Part shown: in pieces, positions 18,753 through 27,834 of the stretch
Position numbering within the stretch: the first letter of the stretch is position 1
How the letters are laid out: the number at the start of each line of letters is the position of its first letter
From: Allobosea sp.
GTDB lineage: Bacteria; Pseudomonadota; Alphaproteobacteria; Rhizobiales; Beijerinckiaceae
Reading direction: 5' to 3'
NCBI RefSeq assembly: GCF_030695125.1
Contig: NZ_JAUYTP010000036.1
Coordinates: forward strand, 1-64,000
DNA length: 64,000 bases
Program-made: the position numbers and the translations under genes
The notes under the pieces: generated by a model
What the model was told of the DNA's origin: nothing
The model's input: only the letters and a program-made list of their open reading frames with translations
The model's database searches: none

Positions 18753-20267
18753 ATGATGTTCGGCTTCGGTATCCTCACCGGTCTTCTGGTCCTGCCGCTG
18801 GTCGGCGCGGCCTTCATTCTGGCGCAGCGTGGCGATCAGGCCTCGGTCGATTCCAATGCCCGCTATGCGGCACTGGCCGCGACGGTGGCGACCTTCGTGC
18901 TCGCCTGCTTCGCCTGGGCGCAGTTCGACCCGGCCAATCCCGGCTTCCAGATGGTCGAGACCCATGCCTGGGTCTCCGACGCGATCAAGTTCAAGCTCGG
19001 CGTCGACGGCTTCTCCTTCCCCTTCGTCGTGCTCACCGCCTTCCTGATGCCGTTCTGCATCCTGGCGTCCTGGCATTCGATCACGAAGCGCGTGCGCGAA
19101 TACATGGTCGCGTTCCTGATCTTGGAGACGCTGATGATCGGCGTCTTCGTGGCGCTCGACCTCGTGCTGTTCTACCTCTTCTTCGAGGGCGGCCTGATCC
19201 CGATGTTCCTGATCATCGGCATCTGGGGCGGAAAGCGGCGCGTCTACGCCTCCTACAAGTTCTTCCTCTACACGCTGCTGGGGTCGGTGCTGCTGCTGCT
19301 GGCGCTCATGGCGATGTACTGGCACGCCGGCACCACCGACATCCCGACGCTGCTGGCGCACAAGTTCCCGGCGGGCATGCAGACCTGGCTCTGGCTCGCC
19401 TTCTTCGCCTCCTTCGCGGTGAAGATGCCGATGTGGCCGGTCCACACCTGGCTGCCGGACGCCCACGTCGAGGCGCCCACCGCCGGCTCCGTCGTGCTCG
19501 CCGCAATCATGCTGAAGATGGGCGGCTACGGCTTCATCCGCTTCTCGATCCCGATGTTCCCTGAGGCGTCGGAGTACTTCGCCTCCTTCGTCTTCGCCCT
19601 CTCCGTCATCGCCATCGTCTACACCTCGCTGGTGGCGCTGATGCAGGAGGACATCAAGAAGCTGATCGCCTACTCCTCCGTCGCCCATATGGGCTTCGTC
19701 ACGATGGGCCTGTTCACCCTGACGCCGCAGGGCATCCAGGGCGCGATGTTCCAGATGGTCAGCCACGGGCTGGTCTCGGGCGCGCTCTTCCTCTGCGTCG
19801 GCGTGATCTATGACCGGATGCACACCCGCGAGATTTCCGCCTATGGCGGGCTGGTCAACCGCATGCCGGTCTATGCCGTGATCTTCATGGTCTTCACCAT
19901 GGCCAATGTCGGCCTGCCCGGCACGGCCGGCTTCGTCGGCGAATTCCTGACGCTGCTGGGCGCCTTCAGGACCAACCCCTGGGTGGCGTTCATCGCCTGC
20001 TCGGGCGTCATTCTCTCGGCCGCCTATGCGCTCTGGCTCTATCGCCGGGTCATGTTCGGTGAGCTGGTCAAGCCCGAGCTCAAGGACATCGCCGATCTTG
20101 ATCGCCGCGAAATGGCGATCCTGGTTCCGCTGGTTCTGCTCACGGTCTGGTATGGCATTCGTCCCGGCACGATCCTCGACGCCTTTGCCGCGCCGACCGA
20201 AGCTCTCATCAAGAATTATCAGGCCGCACTCACCGCCGCGAAAACGGCGATGCTGGTCATTCAGTAA
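18753..20267 (+). CDS. nuoM: NADH-quinone oxidoreductase subunit M
   Basis: A 504-aa antiporter-like membrane subunit (ND4 homologue) with about 14 helices, one of the proton channels of complex I. Conserved motifs include [18 protein letters not shown] and [17 protein letters not shown]. It begins one base after the nuoL stop (TGAGATGATG); a second ATG directly follows the first, so the start could be one codon later. Confidence 0.97.
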   Translation: MMFGFGILTGLLVLPLVGAAFILAQRGDQASVDSNARYAALAATVATFVLACFAWAQFDPANPGFQMVETHAWVSDAIKFKLGVDGFSFPFVVLTAFLMPFCILASWHSITKRVREYMVAFLILETLMIGVFVALDLVLFYLFFEGGLIPMFLIIGIWGGKRRVYASYKFFLYTLLGSVLLLLALMAMYWHAGTTDIPTLLAHKFPAGMQTWLWLAFFASFAVKMPMWPVHTWLPDAHVEAPTAGSVVLAAIMLKMGGYGFIRFSIPMFPEASEYFASFVFALSVIAIVYTSLVALMQEDIKKLIAYSSVAHMGFVTMGLFTLTPQGIQGAMFQMVSHGLVSGALFLCVGVIYDRMHTREISAYGGLVNRMPVYAVIFMVFTMANVGLPGTAGFVGEFLTLLGAFRTNPWVAFIACSGVILSAAYALWLYRRVMFGELVKPELKDIADLDRREMAILVPLVLLTVWYGIRPGTILDAFAAPTEALIKNYQAALTAAKTAMLVIQ

Positions 20268-20278
20268 GGTCTTTCAGG

Positions 20279-21706
20279 ATGGCTCTGCCCGCTCTCGGCC
20301 CGGCGCTTCCGGAAATCATCCTCGCGCTGGGCGCCATCGCCATGGTGCTGTTCGGCGCGATCCGCGGCGAGCGCGCGACGCGCCAGCTCGAGGGTGCGGC
20401 ACTGGCGCTGTTTGCGCTGGCGCTGGTGTTCGTGCTCTCGGGCGAGGGCAGGGTGCTGACCTTCAACGACGGCTTCGTCGTCGATAGCTTCGCCCGCTTC
20501 TTCAAGGTGCTGACGCTGCTGGGCGCGGCTGCCGCGATCCTGCTCTCCTCGGATTCGCTGCGCCGTGACGGCACGATGCGGTTCGAGTTCCCGATCCTCG
20601 TCGTCCTCGCCACCGTCGGCATGATGATGATGATCTCGGCCAACGACCTCATCAGCCTCTATGTCGGCCTCGAACTGCAGTCGCTGGCGCTCTACGTCGT
20701 CGCCGCCTTCGACCGCGACAATCCGAAATCGACCGAAGCCGGCCTGAAATACTTCGTCCTCGGCGCGCTCTCCTCGGGCATGCTGCTCTACGGCGCCTCG
20801 CTGGTTTATGGCTTCACCGGCACGGTCAACTATGCCGGCATCGCCGCGGCGGTCCAGGGCGGCAACCCCGGCATCGGGCTGATCTTCGGCATCGTCTTCA
20901 TCGCGGCCGGCGTCGCCTTCAAGATCTCGGCCGTGCCCTTCCACATGTGGACGCCCGACGTCTACGAGGGCGCTCCGACCCCGGTCGCCGCCTTCTTCGC
21001 CTCCGCCCCCAAGATGGCGGCGATGGCGATGGTCGTGCGCATCTTCGTCGGCGCCTTCCCGGGCGCGCTGCATGAATGGCAGCAGATCGTCATCTTCATC
21101 GCCATCGCCTCGATGGCGCTCGGCGCCTTTGCCGCCATCGGCCAGAGCAACATCAAGCGCCTGCTCGCCTATTCGTCGATCGCGAACATGGGCTACGCGC
21201 TGGTCGGCCTCGCCGCCGGCACCGCGAGCGGCGTCCAGGGCGTGCTGGTCTACATGGCGATCTATCTCGCCACGACGCTCGGCGCCTTCGCCTGCGTGCT
21301 GCTGATGCGCCGCGACGGCAAGGCCGTCGAGGACATCAACGAACTCGCAGGGCTCTCGCGCACCAACCCGTGGATGGCCTTCGCGCTCTCCATGATGATG
21401 TTCTCGCTCGCCGGCATCCCGCCGCTCGCCGGCTTCTGGGCGAAGTTCTACGTCTTCCTCGCCGCCATCGACGCCAAGCTCTACGTGCTCGCCGTCATCG
21501 GCGTCGTGACCAGCGTCGTCGGCGCCTATTACTATCTGCGCCTGGTCAAGGTGATGTATTTCGACGAGGCCAAGCCCGCCTTCGAGAAGGGCGACATCGG
21601 CGTCCGCGCCGTGCTGCTGGTGTCGGCGCTCTTCGTGCTGGCGCTCTCGCTCCTGCCCGCCCCGCTGCTCAATTCGGCCGGCGCGGCGGCGAAGTCGCTG
21701 TTTTGA
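20279..21706 (+). CDS. nuoN: NADH-quinone oxidoreductase subunit N
   Basis: A 475-aa antiporter-like membrane subunit (ND2 homologue), last gene of the nuo operon. Typical motifs are [17 protein letters not shown], then [19 protein letters not shown] and the late helix segment [16 protein letters not shown]. It starts 11 bases after nuoM. A palindromic repeat follows and probably marks the end of the nuo transcription unit. Confidence 0.97.
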   Translation: MALPALGPALPEIILALGAIAMVLFGAIRGERATRQLEGAALALFALALVFVLSGEGRVLTFNDGFVVDSFARFFKVLTLLGAAAAILLSSDSLRRDGTMRFEFPILVVLATVGMMMMISANDLISLYVGLELQSLALYVVAAFDRDNPKSTEAGLKYFVLGALSSGMLLYGASLVYGFTGTVNYAGIAAAVQGGNPGIGLIFGIVFIAAGVAFKISAVPFHMWTPDVYEGAPTPVAAFFASAPKMAAMAMVVRIFVGAFPGALHEWQQIVIFIAIASMALGAFAAIGQSNIKRLLAYSSIANMGYALVGLAAGTASGVQGVLVYMAIYLATTLGAFACVLLMRRDGKAVEDINELAGLSRTNPWMAFALSMMMFSLAGIPPLAGFWAKFYVFLAAIDAKLYVLAVIGVVTSVVGAYYYLRLVKVMYFDEAKPAFEKGDIGVRAVLLVSALFVLALSLLPAPLLNSAGAAAKSLF

Positions 21707-21714
21707 GTGTGGCC

Positions 21715-21816
21715 GTCATGCTCGGGCTTGACCCGAGCATCTCAGGACGTGAAGCCTCCGGTGTTGTATCCGGCCGGAGATTCTCGGGTCTTCGCTGCGC
21801 TGCGCCCGAGAATGAC
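21715..21816. repeat. Intergenic palindromic repeat, copy 3 (reaches into birA start)
   Basis: Starts GTCATGCTCGGGC and ends CCCGAGAATGAC. It contains two hairpins: ATGCTCGGG with CCCGAGCAT, and GATTCTCGGG with CCCGAGAAT. It is the same type as the nuoI-nuoJ copy in opposite orientation. Its last bases include the ATG at 21812, a possible birA start. Confidence 0.8.
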
Positions 21817-22603
21817 GACCCGTCCCATGCTCGGTGAAGCCGCCCGCGCCGCCGGTTACCGGCTGATCGTGCGCGACGAGGTCGGCTCGACCATGGAGGA
21901 GGCGCGCCGTGCGCTTCACCAAGGCGAACCCGGCAAGCTCTGGATCGTCGCCCGCAGCCAGAAGGCCGGCCGCGGTCGCCATGGCCGGCAATGGACCTCG
22001 CCGCCGGGCAATCTCTACGCGAGTCTTCTCCTGGTGAACCCCTGCGAGCCGGCGCTCGCGCCGCAGCTCGGCTTCGTCGCGGGGCTCGCCCTGCACGATG
22101 CCGCCGTGCGCGTGACCGGGCTGGCGGCGCCGCGGCTGGCGCTGAAATGGCCCAACGATCTCCTGATCGACGGCGCCAAATGCTCCGGTCTCCTGCTCGA
22201 AGGAGAGAGCCGGGCAGGGCAGTTTGCGGTCGTCGCCGGGCTCGGCATCAACATCGCCTCCTGCGCCCAGGGCACGCCCTATCCGGCCAGCTTCCTCAAG
22301 GCGCATGCGCCACAAGTGACGATCGAGGCCGCGCTGGGGGCCCTCTCCGATGCCTGGGCTGCGCGTTTCGCGACCTGGCAGGTGTCGGGCGGTTTTGCAG
22401 CCATTCGCCAGGCCTGGCTCGAACGGGCGGCCTTCCTGGGGCAGACGATCACGATCCGCCCTCCCGAAGGCGCCGTTTCCGGCATTTTCGCCGGGATCGA
22501 CGCGAGCGGGCGCCTTCTGCTGGAGACACCCGCTGGCAACCGCAGCTTCGATGCGGGGGATCTGTTCTTCGGCCCGCCGTCCAACCACCCGCCGGAGGCC
22601 TGA
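21812..22603 (+). CDS. birA: Biotin--[acetyl-CoA-carboxylase] ligase
   Basis: Attaches biotin to the carboxyl carrier of biotin enzymes through biotinyl-AMP. Up to 263 aa; it has the ligase and C-terminal SH3-like domains but no N-terminal helix-turn-helix, so it is a group I enzyme and not a repressor. Motifs include DEVGSTMEEAR, the biotin/ATP loop GRGRHGRQWTSPPGNLYAS and KWPNDLLIDGAKCSGLLLE. The first ATG lies in the end of a palindromic repeat; the next in-frame ATG, 15 bases on (MLGEAAR), gives 258 aa and may be the real start. The neighbourhood nuoN-birA-rnj is a usual rhizobial order. Confidence 0.92.
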   Translation: MTTRPMLGEAARAAGYRLIVRDEVGSTMEEARRALHQGEPGKLWIVARSQKAGRGRHGRQWTSPPGNLYASLLLVNPCEPALAPQLGFVAGLALHDAAVRVTGLAAPRLALKWPNDLLIDGAKCSGLLLEGESRAGQFAVVAGLGINIASCAQGTPYPASFLKAHAPQVTIEAALGALSDAWAARFATWQVSGGFAAIRQAWLERAAFLGQTITIRPPEGAVSGIFAGIDASGRLLLETPAGNRSFDAGDLFFGPPSNHPPEA

Positions 22604-22729
22604 GGCGCCCGTCGCAAGCGGTTGCTGGCAGGCGACAGGTCGCCGCTATGGAGACCTGGGACGTGGCGTGGTAGGGCTCGCCCGCAAAACCGGCGCCGCC
22701 CCGCGCCCCGCTTTCAGTCAGGATATTTC

Positions 22730-24400
22730 GTGACCCGTTCCAAAGACCAGCTCGTTTTCGTTCCTCTCGGCGGTCTCGGCGAGATCGGCATGAATGCCGC
22801 CCTCTATGGCTTTGGACCGGAAGGTCGGCGGAAATGGATCCTGGTCGATTGCGGCCTGTCCTTCGCCGGTCCGGAGGTTCCGGGCGTCGACATCATGCTG
22901 CCGGACCTGCGCTACATCATCGAGGAACGGGCGAACCTCCTCGGCATCGTCATCACCCACGCGCATGAGGATCATATCGGCGCGCTGGCCGCGCTCTGGC
23001 CGTCCCTGCGCGCACCGGTCTACTGCACGAAGTTCGCCGCCGGCCTGCTCGCGACGCGCCGTCTCTCCGAGCCCGGTGCGCCGAAGGTGCCGATGAACAT
23101 CATCGCGCAGGGCGGCAGCTTTAAGCTCGGCCCCTTCGAGATCGAGTTCGTGCCGGTCGCGCACTCCATCCCCGAGTCGAACGCGCTCGCCATCCGCACC
23201 CCCGTCGGCCTCGTCGTCCACACCGGCGACTGGAAGATCGACGTCACGCCGCAGGTCGGCTTGCCGACCGACGAGAAGCGCCTGCGCGAACTCGGCGACG
23301 AGGGCGTTCTCGCGATGATCTGCGATTCGACCAACGTCATGCGCGACGGCACCTCGCCGAGCGAGGCCGACGTCGCCGCCAAGATCAAGGAACTCGTACA
23401 CTCCGCCCCCGGTCGCGTTGCTGTCACCACCTTCGCCTCCAACGTCGCCCGCCTGCGCGCCGTCGCCGAAGCCGCGATGGCGGACCAGCGCGAGGTCGTC
23501 GTCGTCGGCCGCGCCATGGACCGCGTCATCGATGTCGCCCGCGAATGCGGCTATCTCGACGGCATCCCTGCTTTCCGCTCCGCCGACACCTATGGCTATC
23601 TGCCGCGCGACAAGGTCGTCTGCCTGCTGACCGGCAGCCAGGGCGAGCCGCGCGCCGCGCTCTCGCGCATTGCCTCCGACGATCATCCCGAGATCACGCT
23701 GACACCTGGCGACCGGGTGATCTTCTCCTCGCGCACCATTCCCGGCAACGAGAAGGCCGTCGGCGCGATCCAGAACGCGCTCGCCCGCGACAACATCGAG
23801 ATCATCACCGACCGGACGCATCTGGTCCATGTCTCCGGCCATCCGCGCCGCGAGGAAATGGCCCGGCTCTATGGCTGGCTCAAGCCGAAGATCGTCATCC
23901 CCGCCCATGGCGAGGACCTGCATCTGTCCGAGCATGCGACCTTCGCGCGCGGCCTCGGCGTCAAGATCGTGGTGCGCGCCGGCAACGGCGATGTGGTCGA
24001 GATCACCCCCGAGGGCGCCAGCAAGATCGACGAGGTCACCCATGGCCGCCTCTACCAGGATGGCAACCTCCTGGTGAACGCGCTCGAGAAGACGATTCCC
24101 GAGCGCCGCCGGCTCTCCTTCGTCGGCATGATCTCGGTTGCGGTCGCCATCGACGAAAAGGGCGGTCTCGCCGGCGATCCTGAGATCGCGGTGCTGGGCC
24201 TGCCGCCCTATACGCGCGATGGCACGGGCTTCGACGAGTATGTCGCCGAGGCCGTGTCGGAACTGATCGACGGCATCCCCAAGGCCCGTCGCCGCGACCC
24301 CGAAGCCCTGCGCAATGCGCTTGAGCGCGGCCTGCGCAGCGCCGTCAACGAGGAGTGGGGCAAGAAGCCGCTGGTGCATGCGCTGGTGATCGAGGTTTAA
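22730..24400 (+). CDS. rnj: Ribonuclease J
   Basis: A 556-aa metallo-beta-lactamase/beta-CASP ribonuclease with exo- and endonuclease activity in RNA maturation and turnover. The metal site THAHEDHIGAL is near residue 82-92, and the beta-CASP part contains LTGSQGEPRAALSRI. It starts at GTG 22730, giving VTRSKDQLVFVPLGGLGEIG, where family similarity begins; the frame is open about 100 bases further upstream without similarity. The 126 bases between birA and this gene hold no gene; many relatives encode a type III pantothenate kinase there. Confidence 0.93.
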   Translation: MTRSKDQLVFVPLGGLGEIGMNAALYGFGPEGRRKWILVDCGLSFAGPEVPGVDIMLPDLRYIIEERANLLGIVITHAHEDHIGALAALWPSLRAPVYCTKFAAGLLATRRLSEPGAPKVPMNIIAQGGSFKLGPFEIEFVPVAHSIPESNALAIRTPVGLVVHTGDWKIDVTPQVGLPTDEKRLRELGDEGVLAMICDSTNVMRDGTSPSEADVAAKIKELVHSAPGRVAVTTFASNVARLRAVAEAAMADQREVVVVGRAMDRVIDVARECGYLDGIPAFRSADTYGYLPRDKVVCLLTGSQGEPRAALSRIASDDHPEITLTPGDRVIFSSRTIPGNEKAVGAIQNALARDNIEIITDRTHLVHVSGHPRREEMARLYGWLKPKIVIPAHGEDLHLSEHATFARGLGVKIVVRAGNGDVVEITPEGASKIDEVTHGRLYQDGNLLVNALEKTIPERRRLSFVGMISVAVAIDEKGGLAGDPEIAVLGLPPYTRDGTGFDEYVAEAVSELIDGIPKARRRDPEALRNALERGLRSAVNEEWGKKPLVHALVIEV

Positions 24401-24426
24401 GTAGCGCCTGACATTGGGGTTCGGCG

Positions 24427-24533
24427 TCATCCTGGGCGAAGCGCAGCTTCGTCCCGGGATCCATCAAAGGGCTCAAGCGGCGCCCGATGATGGATCCCGG
24501 AGCAGCGCCGCTTCGCGGCTTGTCCAGGATGAC
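24427..24533. repeat. Intergenic palindromic repeat, copy 4
   Basis: Starts GTCATCCTGGGCGAAGCGC and ends TTGTCCAGGATGAC. The centre carries GGGATCCATCA and TGATGGATCCC as complementary arms. It lies between rnj and the epimerase gene and probably forms a hairpin in the mRNA of the former. Confidence 0.8.
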
Positions 24534-24582
24534 GGGTGTTTCGGAACCAGATCCTGATCTGCGAGGAGTGGAGGAAGACATC

Positions 24583-24987
24583 ATGATCGGACGCCTCAAC
24601 CACGTTGCCATTGCCGTGAGGGATCTCGCCGCCGCGAGCGCGCTTTATCGCGACACGCTGGGGGCGCGCGTGTCTCAGCCGCTGCCGCAGCCGGAACATG
24701 GCGTCACCGTCGTCTTCGTCGAGTTGCCCAACACCAAGGTCGAGCTGCTGGAGCCGCTGGGCGAGGATTCGCCGGTGGCCAAGTTCATCGCGCGCAATCC
24801 CGACGGCGGCATCCACCACATCTGCTACGAAGTCGACGACATCATCGCCGCGCGCGATCGGCTCAAGGAGAGCGGCGCGCGGGTGCTGGGCTCGGGCGAG
24901 CCGCGCATCGGCGCCCATGGCAAGCCGGTGCTGTTCCTGCATCCCAAGGATTTTACCGGCACGCTGGTCGAGCTCGAACAGGCCTGA
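24583..24987 (+). CDS. mce: Methylmalonyl-CoA epimerase
   Basis: A 134-aa vicinal-oxygen-chelate enzyme interconverting the 2R and 2S forms of methylmalonyl-CoA in propionyl-CoA breakdown. Metal ligands appear in LNHVAIAV (His), PDGGIHHICYEV (His) and GTLVELEQ (Glu), the order expected for this family. The ATG at 24583 yields MIGRLNHVAIAV, the standard N-terminus; an open frame continues upstream only through the repeat. Its stop overlaps the start of the RidA-type gene (TGATG). Confidence 0.9.
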   Translation: MIGRLNHVAIAVRDLAAASALYRDTLGARVSQPLPQPEHGVTVVFVELPNTKVELLEPLGEDSPVAKFIARNPDGGIHHICYEVDDIIAARDRLKESGARVLGSGEPRIGAHGKPVLFLHPKDFTGTLVELEQA

Positions 24988-25442
24988 TGACGGTGAACGC
25001 ATCCGACATCACGATCTTCGGCGCGCCGGAGCCCGGTTCGGCCCGCCCGTTTAGTGCCGCGACGCGCGCCGGCGGGCTCGTCTTCGTCTCCGGACATTCC
25101 GCGCCGCATGATCCGCAGCGCGGCATCCATCGGGGAGAGACGCCGGCCGACGAGGTCCGCAACGCGCTCGCGCATATCGCCGGTATCCTGAAGCAAGCCG
25201 GCAGCGCGCTCGACCGTGTCGTCCAGATGACGATGCTGATCACCGATCCGGCCGATTACGCCGCCTGCAACGCCGAATATGTGAAGCATTTCCCCGGTGG
25301 CCTGCCGGCGCGCCACACGGCGCGCTTCGGCGTGCCGACGCAGGCCCGCGTTGCCTTTGCCTGTATTGCGCTCGCGGGCGACGATGCGATGGCGGGCTGC
25401 CACGCAGGGGCGGGCGACCACACCAAGGATCGACAGTCATGA
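24987..25442 (+). CDS. RidA family protein
   Basis: A 151-aa protein of the RidA/YjgF/YER057c superfamily, whose members hydrolyse reactive enamine/imine intermediates or act on related small molecules. The central part has GLVFVSGHSAP, LKQAGSALDRVVQMTMLI, YVKHFPGGLPARHTARFG and VAFACIAL, which trace the trimeric chorismate-mutase-like fold. The arginine in PARHTARF stands near the position used for ligand carboxylate binding. It is coupled to mce upstream and to the DUF1467-type gene downstream by 4-base overlaps. Exact substrate unknown. Confidence 0.82.
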   Translation: MTVNASDITIFGAPEPGSARPFSAATRAGGLVFVSGHSAPHDPQRGIHRGETPADEVRNALAHIAGILKQAGSALDRVVQMTMLITDPADYAACNAEYVKHFPGGLPARHTARFGVPTQARVAFACIALAGDDAMAGCHAGAGDHTKDRQS

Positions 25443-25669
25443 CCTTCGCCAGCGCCTTCGCGGTCTACTTTGTCGTCTGGTGGACTGTGCTCTTCGCGGT
25501 GCTGCCCTTCGGCATCCGCAGCCAGGTCGAAACCGGCGAGGTCGTCGAGGGCTCCGAGCCCGGCGCGCCGGCCGTGCCCGGCCTGCGGCGCAAGGCGCTG
25601 ATCACCACGCTGATCTCTTTCGTGGTGTTTCTGTTCGTCTGGTATGGCTGGGCAGCGCTCGGCTTGTGA
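25439..25669 (+). CDS. DUF1467-type small membrane protein
   Basis: A 76-aa protein with two transmembrane helices (about residues 5-25 and 52-73). The first helix has FAVYFVVWWTVLFAVLPFG, followed by RSQ and an acidic loop with EPGAPA; this pattern is characteristic of the alphaproteobacterial DUF1467 family that commonly sits near methylmalonyl-CoA epimerase and proS. Function unknown. The start overlaps the preceding stop (ATGA). Confidence 0.8.
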   Translation: MTFASAFAVYFVVWWTVLFAVLPFGIRSQVETGEVVEGSEPGAPAVPGLRRKALITTLISFVVFLFVWYGWAALGL

Positions 25670-26124
25670 AGCCGGCGTAAGAGCGGCCCGCCGGCCGCAT
25701 CAGGGCCGAGGGCGACGCCGTCTGCACTGACGAGCAGGGCAAGCACGGGATCGGGATAGCAGACAAAGAAAAAGGCAAGGCCGATGCCTTGCCTTCTCTA
25801 GTCTGTTTTTACCGCAGTAACGGCGCGCGTCTGTTCGCGTGCGACTCGTATACTAGGCGGGCGTTTGTCCTCCCGAGACCTGGTCCGCGGCGCTTTGATC
25901 AACAAAGCGTGTCCAGCAAGGGTTTGATAACCGATTGCCACACGTCTGTCATCACTTTGAGCAGGTCCAGCCTCAACTTTTTGCAAATTTATTCTCCGCT
26001 GCACTTGTGCGCTGCAACATCGTGCGATTCGGGCTCCTCAAACGCCTTGTTCCGGCCAAAGGATGCCGTTACGACCCCCGACAGTGAGACAACCGTCGGA
26101 TCACCGGCGGCCATGGAGATGACA
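25670..26124. other. 455-base intergenic region before the exported cyclophilin gene
   Basis: No convincing gene. It contains a strong hairpin near its left end (listed separately), then a comparatively AT-rich stretch near 25975-25995 that may hold the promoter of the cyclophilin gene; I could not assign -35 and -10 boxes with confidence. I checked for a tRNA cloverleaf and found none. Confidence 0.6.
25772..25795. terminator. Perfect hairpin after the DUF1467 gene, terminator-like on both strands
   Basis: AAGGCAAGG and CCTTGCCTT pair over 9 bases around a CCGATG loop. On the minus strand a T-rich tail (TTTCTTT) follows directly; on the plus strand CTCTAGTCTGTTTTT follows. It probably ends the birA-rnj-mce-side transcript. 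The better U-tract is on the minus strand, where no gene is visible. Confidence 0.65.
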
Positions 26125-26679
26125 ATGCTGCGCAATTTCCTCGCTACCTTCGCTGTCATGGCGTCGCTTGGCCTCGCCGCGATGCCCGCCCAGGCCCAGG
26201 CGCCGGACCCCAACAACACGCTGATCCTGGACACCAAGGACGGCCCGGTGACGATCCGGCTGCGGCCCGATCTCGCGCCCAAGCATGTCGAGCAGATCAA
26301 GACGCTGACCAAGCGCGGCTTCTATGACGGCATCGTCTTCCATCGCGTCATCGACGGCTTCATGGCGCAGACCGGCGATCCGACCGGCACCGGTACCGGC
26401 AGCTCCGACCTGCCCAATATCAAGGCGGAATTCACGCCGACCCCCTACAAGGTCGGGTCCGTCGGCATGGCGCGTTCGCAGTCGCCCGATTCGGCGAATT
26501 CGCAGTTCTTCATCTGCTATGAGGGCTGCGGCTCGCTGACCGGCCAATACACGCTGTTCGGCGAGGTCGTCTCCGGCATGGACGCGGTGCGCAAGATCAA
26601 GAAGGGCGCACCCGGCAGCGGCCAGGTTTCGAGCCCCGACAAGATCGTCCGCATGCGCCTGCAGGCCGACGCGAAGTAA
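26125..26679 (+). CDS. Exported peptidyl-prolyl cis-trans isomerase (cyclophilin type)
   Basis: A 184-aa cyclophilin with a signal peptide (residues 1-24, cleavage near PAQAQA), so it acts in the periplasm on proline bonds of folding proteins. The cyclophilin core is visible as [20 protein letters not shown], then [19 protein letters not shown], and the late glycine-rich GQYTLFGEVVSGMDAV. ATG 26125 was chosen because GGAGA lies six bases upstream; two in-frame ATGs, 6 and 12 bases before it, have weaker ribosome sites. A cytosolic paralogue lies two genes downstream. Confidence 0.9.
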   Translation: MLRNFLATFAVMASLGLAAMPAQAQAPDPNNTLILDTKDGPVTIRLRPDLAPKHVEQIKTLTKRGFYDGIVFHRVIDGFMAQTGDPTGTGTGSSDLPNIKAEFTPTPYKVGSVGMARSQSPDSANSQFFICYEGCGSLTGQYTLFGEVVSGMDAVRKIKKGAPGSGQVSSPDKIVRMRLQADAK

Positions 26680-26705
26680 GGCCCGCAGCCGGCAAGGGCA
26701 GGGCG

Positions 26706-27356
26706 ATGCGCCCTGAGCGGACGGGGCTCGTACTCGTCGTGGTCGTTGCAGCCACGGCGGGAGCCATGGCCCAGGGCACGACCGATTTCGGCCTGCCCCC
26801 TGCATCGGGCTCGCAGAACCCCGTCCTGCCGCCGCCTTCCGGTTCGCAGAACCCGGTTCTGCCCCCTCCGTCAGGCCAGCGTTACGTGCCTGGCGTCGGC
26901 GGCCGCTTTGGCGGCGAGACCGATGTGCCGGGAGGCAGCATCCGGCCGACCCCGCCTGCGCCGCGGGCGGGGAGCGGTGAAATCGGCGTGGTCGGTACGG
27001 TCGATCCGACCATGACCACGCCCGATGCCGAGGCGCTCGACCGGCTCAGTGACATCGCACCGGCGCTGCGCCGGTGCTGGGCGCCGCCCGCGATCACGGG
27101 GCCCGATACGGGCGTGATGGCGACGGTGCGGTTCAGCCTGCGTCGCGACGGCTCGCTGTTTGGCCAGCCGCGCGTGACCTGGGAAACCCGGCGAACCGAG
27201 GCCGACCTGAGGCAGCGCTTCACCGACTCCGTCGTTGCGGCCGTTCACGCCTGTACGCCAATGAGGTTGTCGCCGAAGCTGGGAGCCGCTATCGCGGGGC
27301 GACCCTTGTCCATCCGCTTCCACGGCCGCGCGCCGTCAAACGAAAGGCCGATCTGA
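26706..27356 (+). CDS. Exported proline-rich protein with TonB/TolA-like C-terminal domain
   Basis: A 216-aa protein. A signal peptide covers about residues 1-22. It is followed by two exact tandem copies of the 11-residue unit GSQNPVLPPPS (residues 35-45 and 46-56), a Pro/Gly-rich linker to about 95, and a C-terminal domain (about 105-207) with an ALRRCWAPP motif and VRFSLRRDGSLFGQPRV. That pattern resembles the C-terminal domain of TonB/TolA-type envelope proteins. Its stop overlaps the next cyclophilin start (TGATG), so the two are cotranscribed. Function not known. Confidence 0.7.
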   Translation: MRPERTGLVLVVVVAATAGAMAQGTTDFGLPPASGSQNPVLPPPSGSQNPVLPPPSGQRYVPGVGGRFGGETDVPGGSIRPTPPAPRAGSGEIGVVGTVDPTMTTPDAEALDRLSDIAPALRRCWAPPAITGPDTGVMATVRFSLRRDGSLFGQPRVTWETRRTEADLRQRFTDSVVAAVHACTPMRLSPKLGAAIAGRPLSIRFHGRAPSNERPI

Positions 27357-27826
27357 TGTCCCTCGATCCCGAGAACACCCTCGTCATGGAAACCACCAAG
27401 GGCAAGGTGGTGATCAAGCTGCGTCCCGATCTCGCGCCCAACCATTGCGAACGCCTCAAGCTGCTCGCGCGCGAGGGCTTTTATGACGGCATCGTCTTCC
27501 ATCGCGTCATCGACGGCTTCATGGCCCAGGTCGGCTGCCCGCACGGCACCGGCACCGGCGGCTCGAAGCATCCCGACCTGGCGCAGGAGTTCAACGCCGA
27601 GCCGCATGTCCGCGGCGTCTGCTCGATGGCCCGCTCGCAGAACCCGAATTCGGCCAACAGCCAGTTCTTCATCGTCTTCGAGGACGCCCGCTTCCTCGAC
27701 AAGCAGTACACCGCCTGGGGCCAGGTCGTCGAAGGCATGGAGATCGTCGACACGATCAAGCGCGGCGAACCTGTGCGCGATCCCGATTCGATCGTCTCGA
27801 TGAAGGTCATGGCCGACCTGGCCTGA
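27356..27826 (+). CDS. Cytosolic peptidyl-prolyl cis-trans isomerase (cyclophilin type)
   Basis: A 156-aa cyclophilin without signal peptide, paralogous to the exported one upstream: both share [16 protein letters not shown] and a SQFF segment. Conserved active-site residues are in FHRVIDGFM and [16 protein letters not shown]. It likely acts as a cytosolic foldase. The start overlaps the stop of the proline-rich gene; queA follows after 8 bases. Confidence 0.92.
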   Translation: MSLDPENTLVMETTKGKVVIKLRPDLAPNHCERLKLLAREGFYDGIVFHRVIDGFMAQVGCPHGTGTGGSKHPDLAQEFNAEPHVRGVCSMARSQNPNSANSQFFIVFEDARFLDKQYTAWGQVVEGMEIVDTIKRGEPVRDPDSIVSMKVMADLA

Positions 27827-27834
27827 ACCCGATC

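Noticed and set aside
16658-18817. 719-codon minus-strand frame opposite nuoL
   Set aside because: Antisense shadow; the His-rich loop and helices of NuoL are on the plus strand.
22622-22729. Upstream extension of RNase J from an earlier ATG
   Set aside because: The added 36 residues are Arg/Pro-rich without similarity to the family; the GTG at 22730 fits the known N-terminus.
25800-26110. Possible tRNA or small RNA in the 455-base gap
   Set aside because: No cloverleaf could be formed by eye and no conserved T-arm (GGTTCGAATCC-like) sequence is present.
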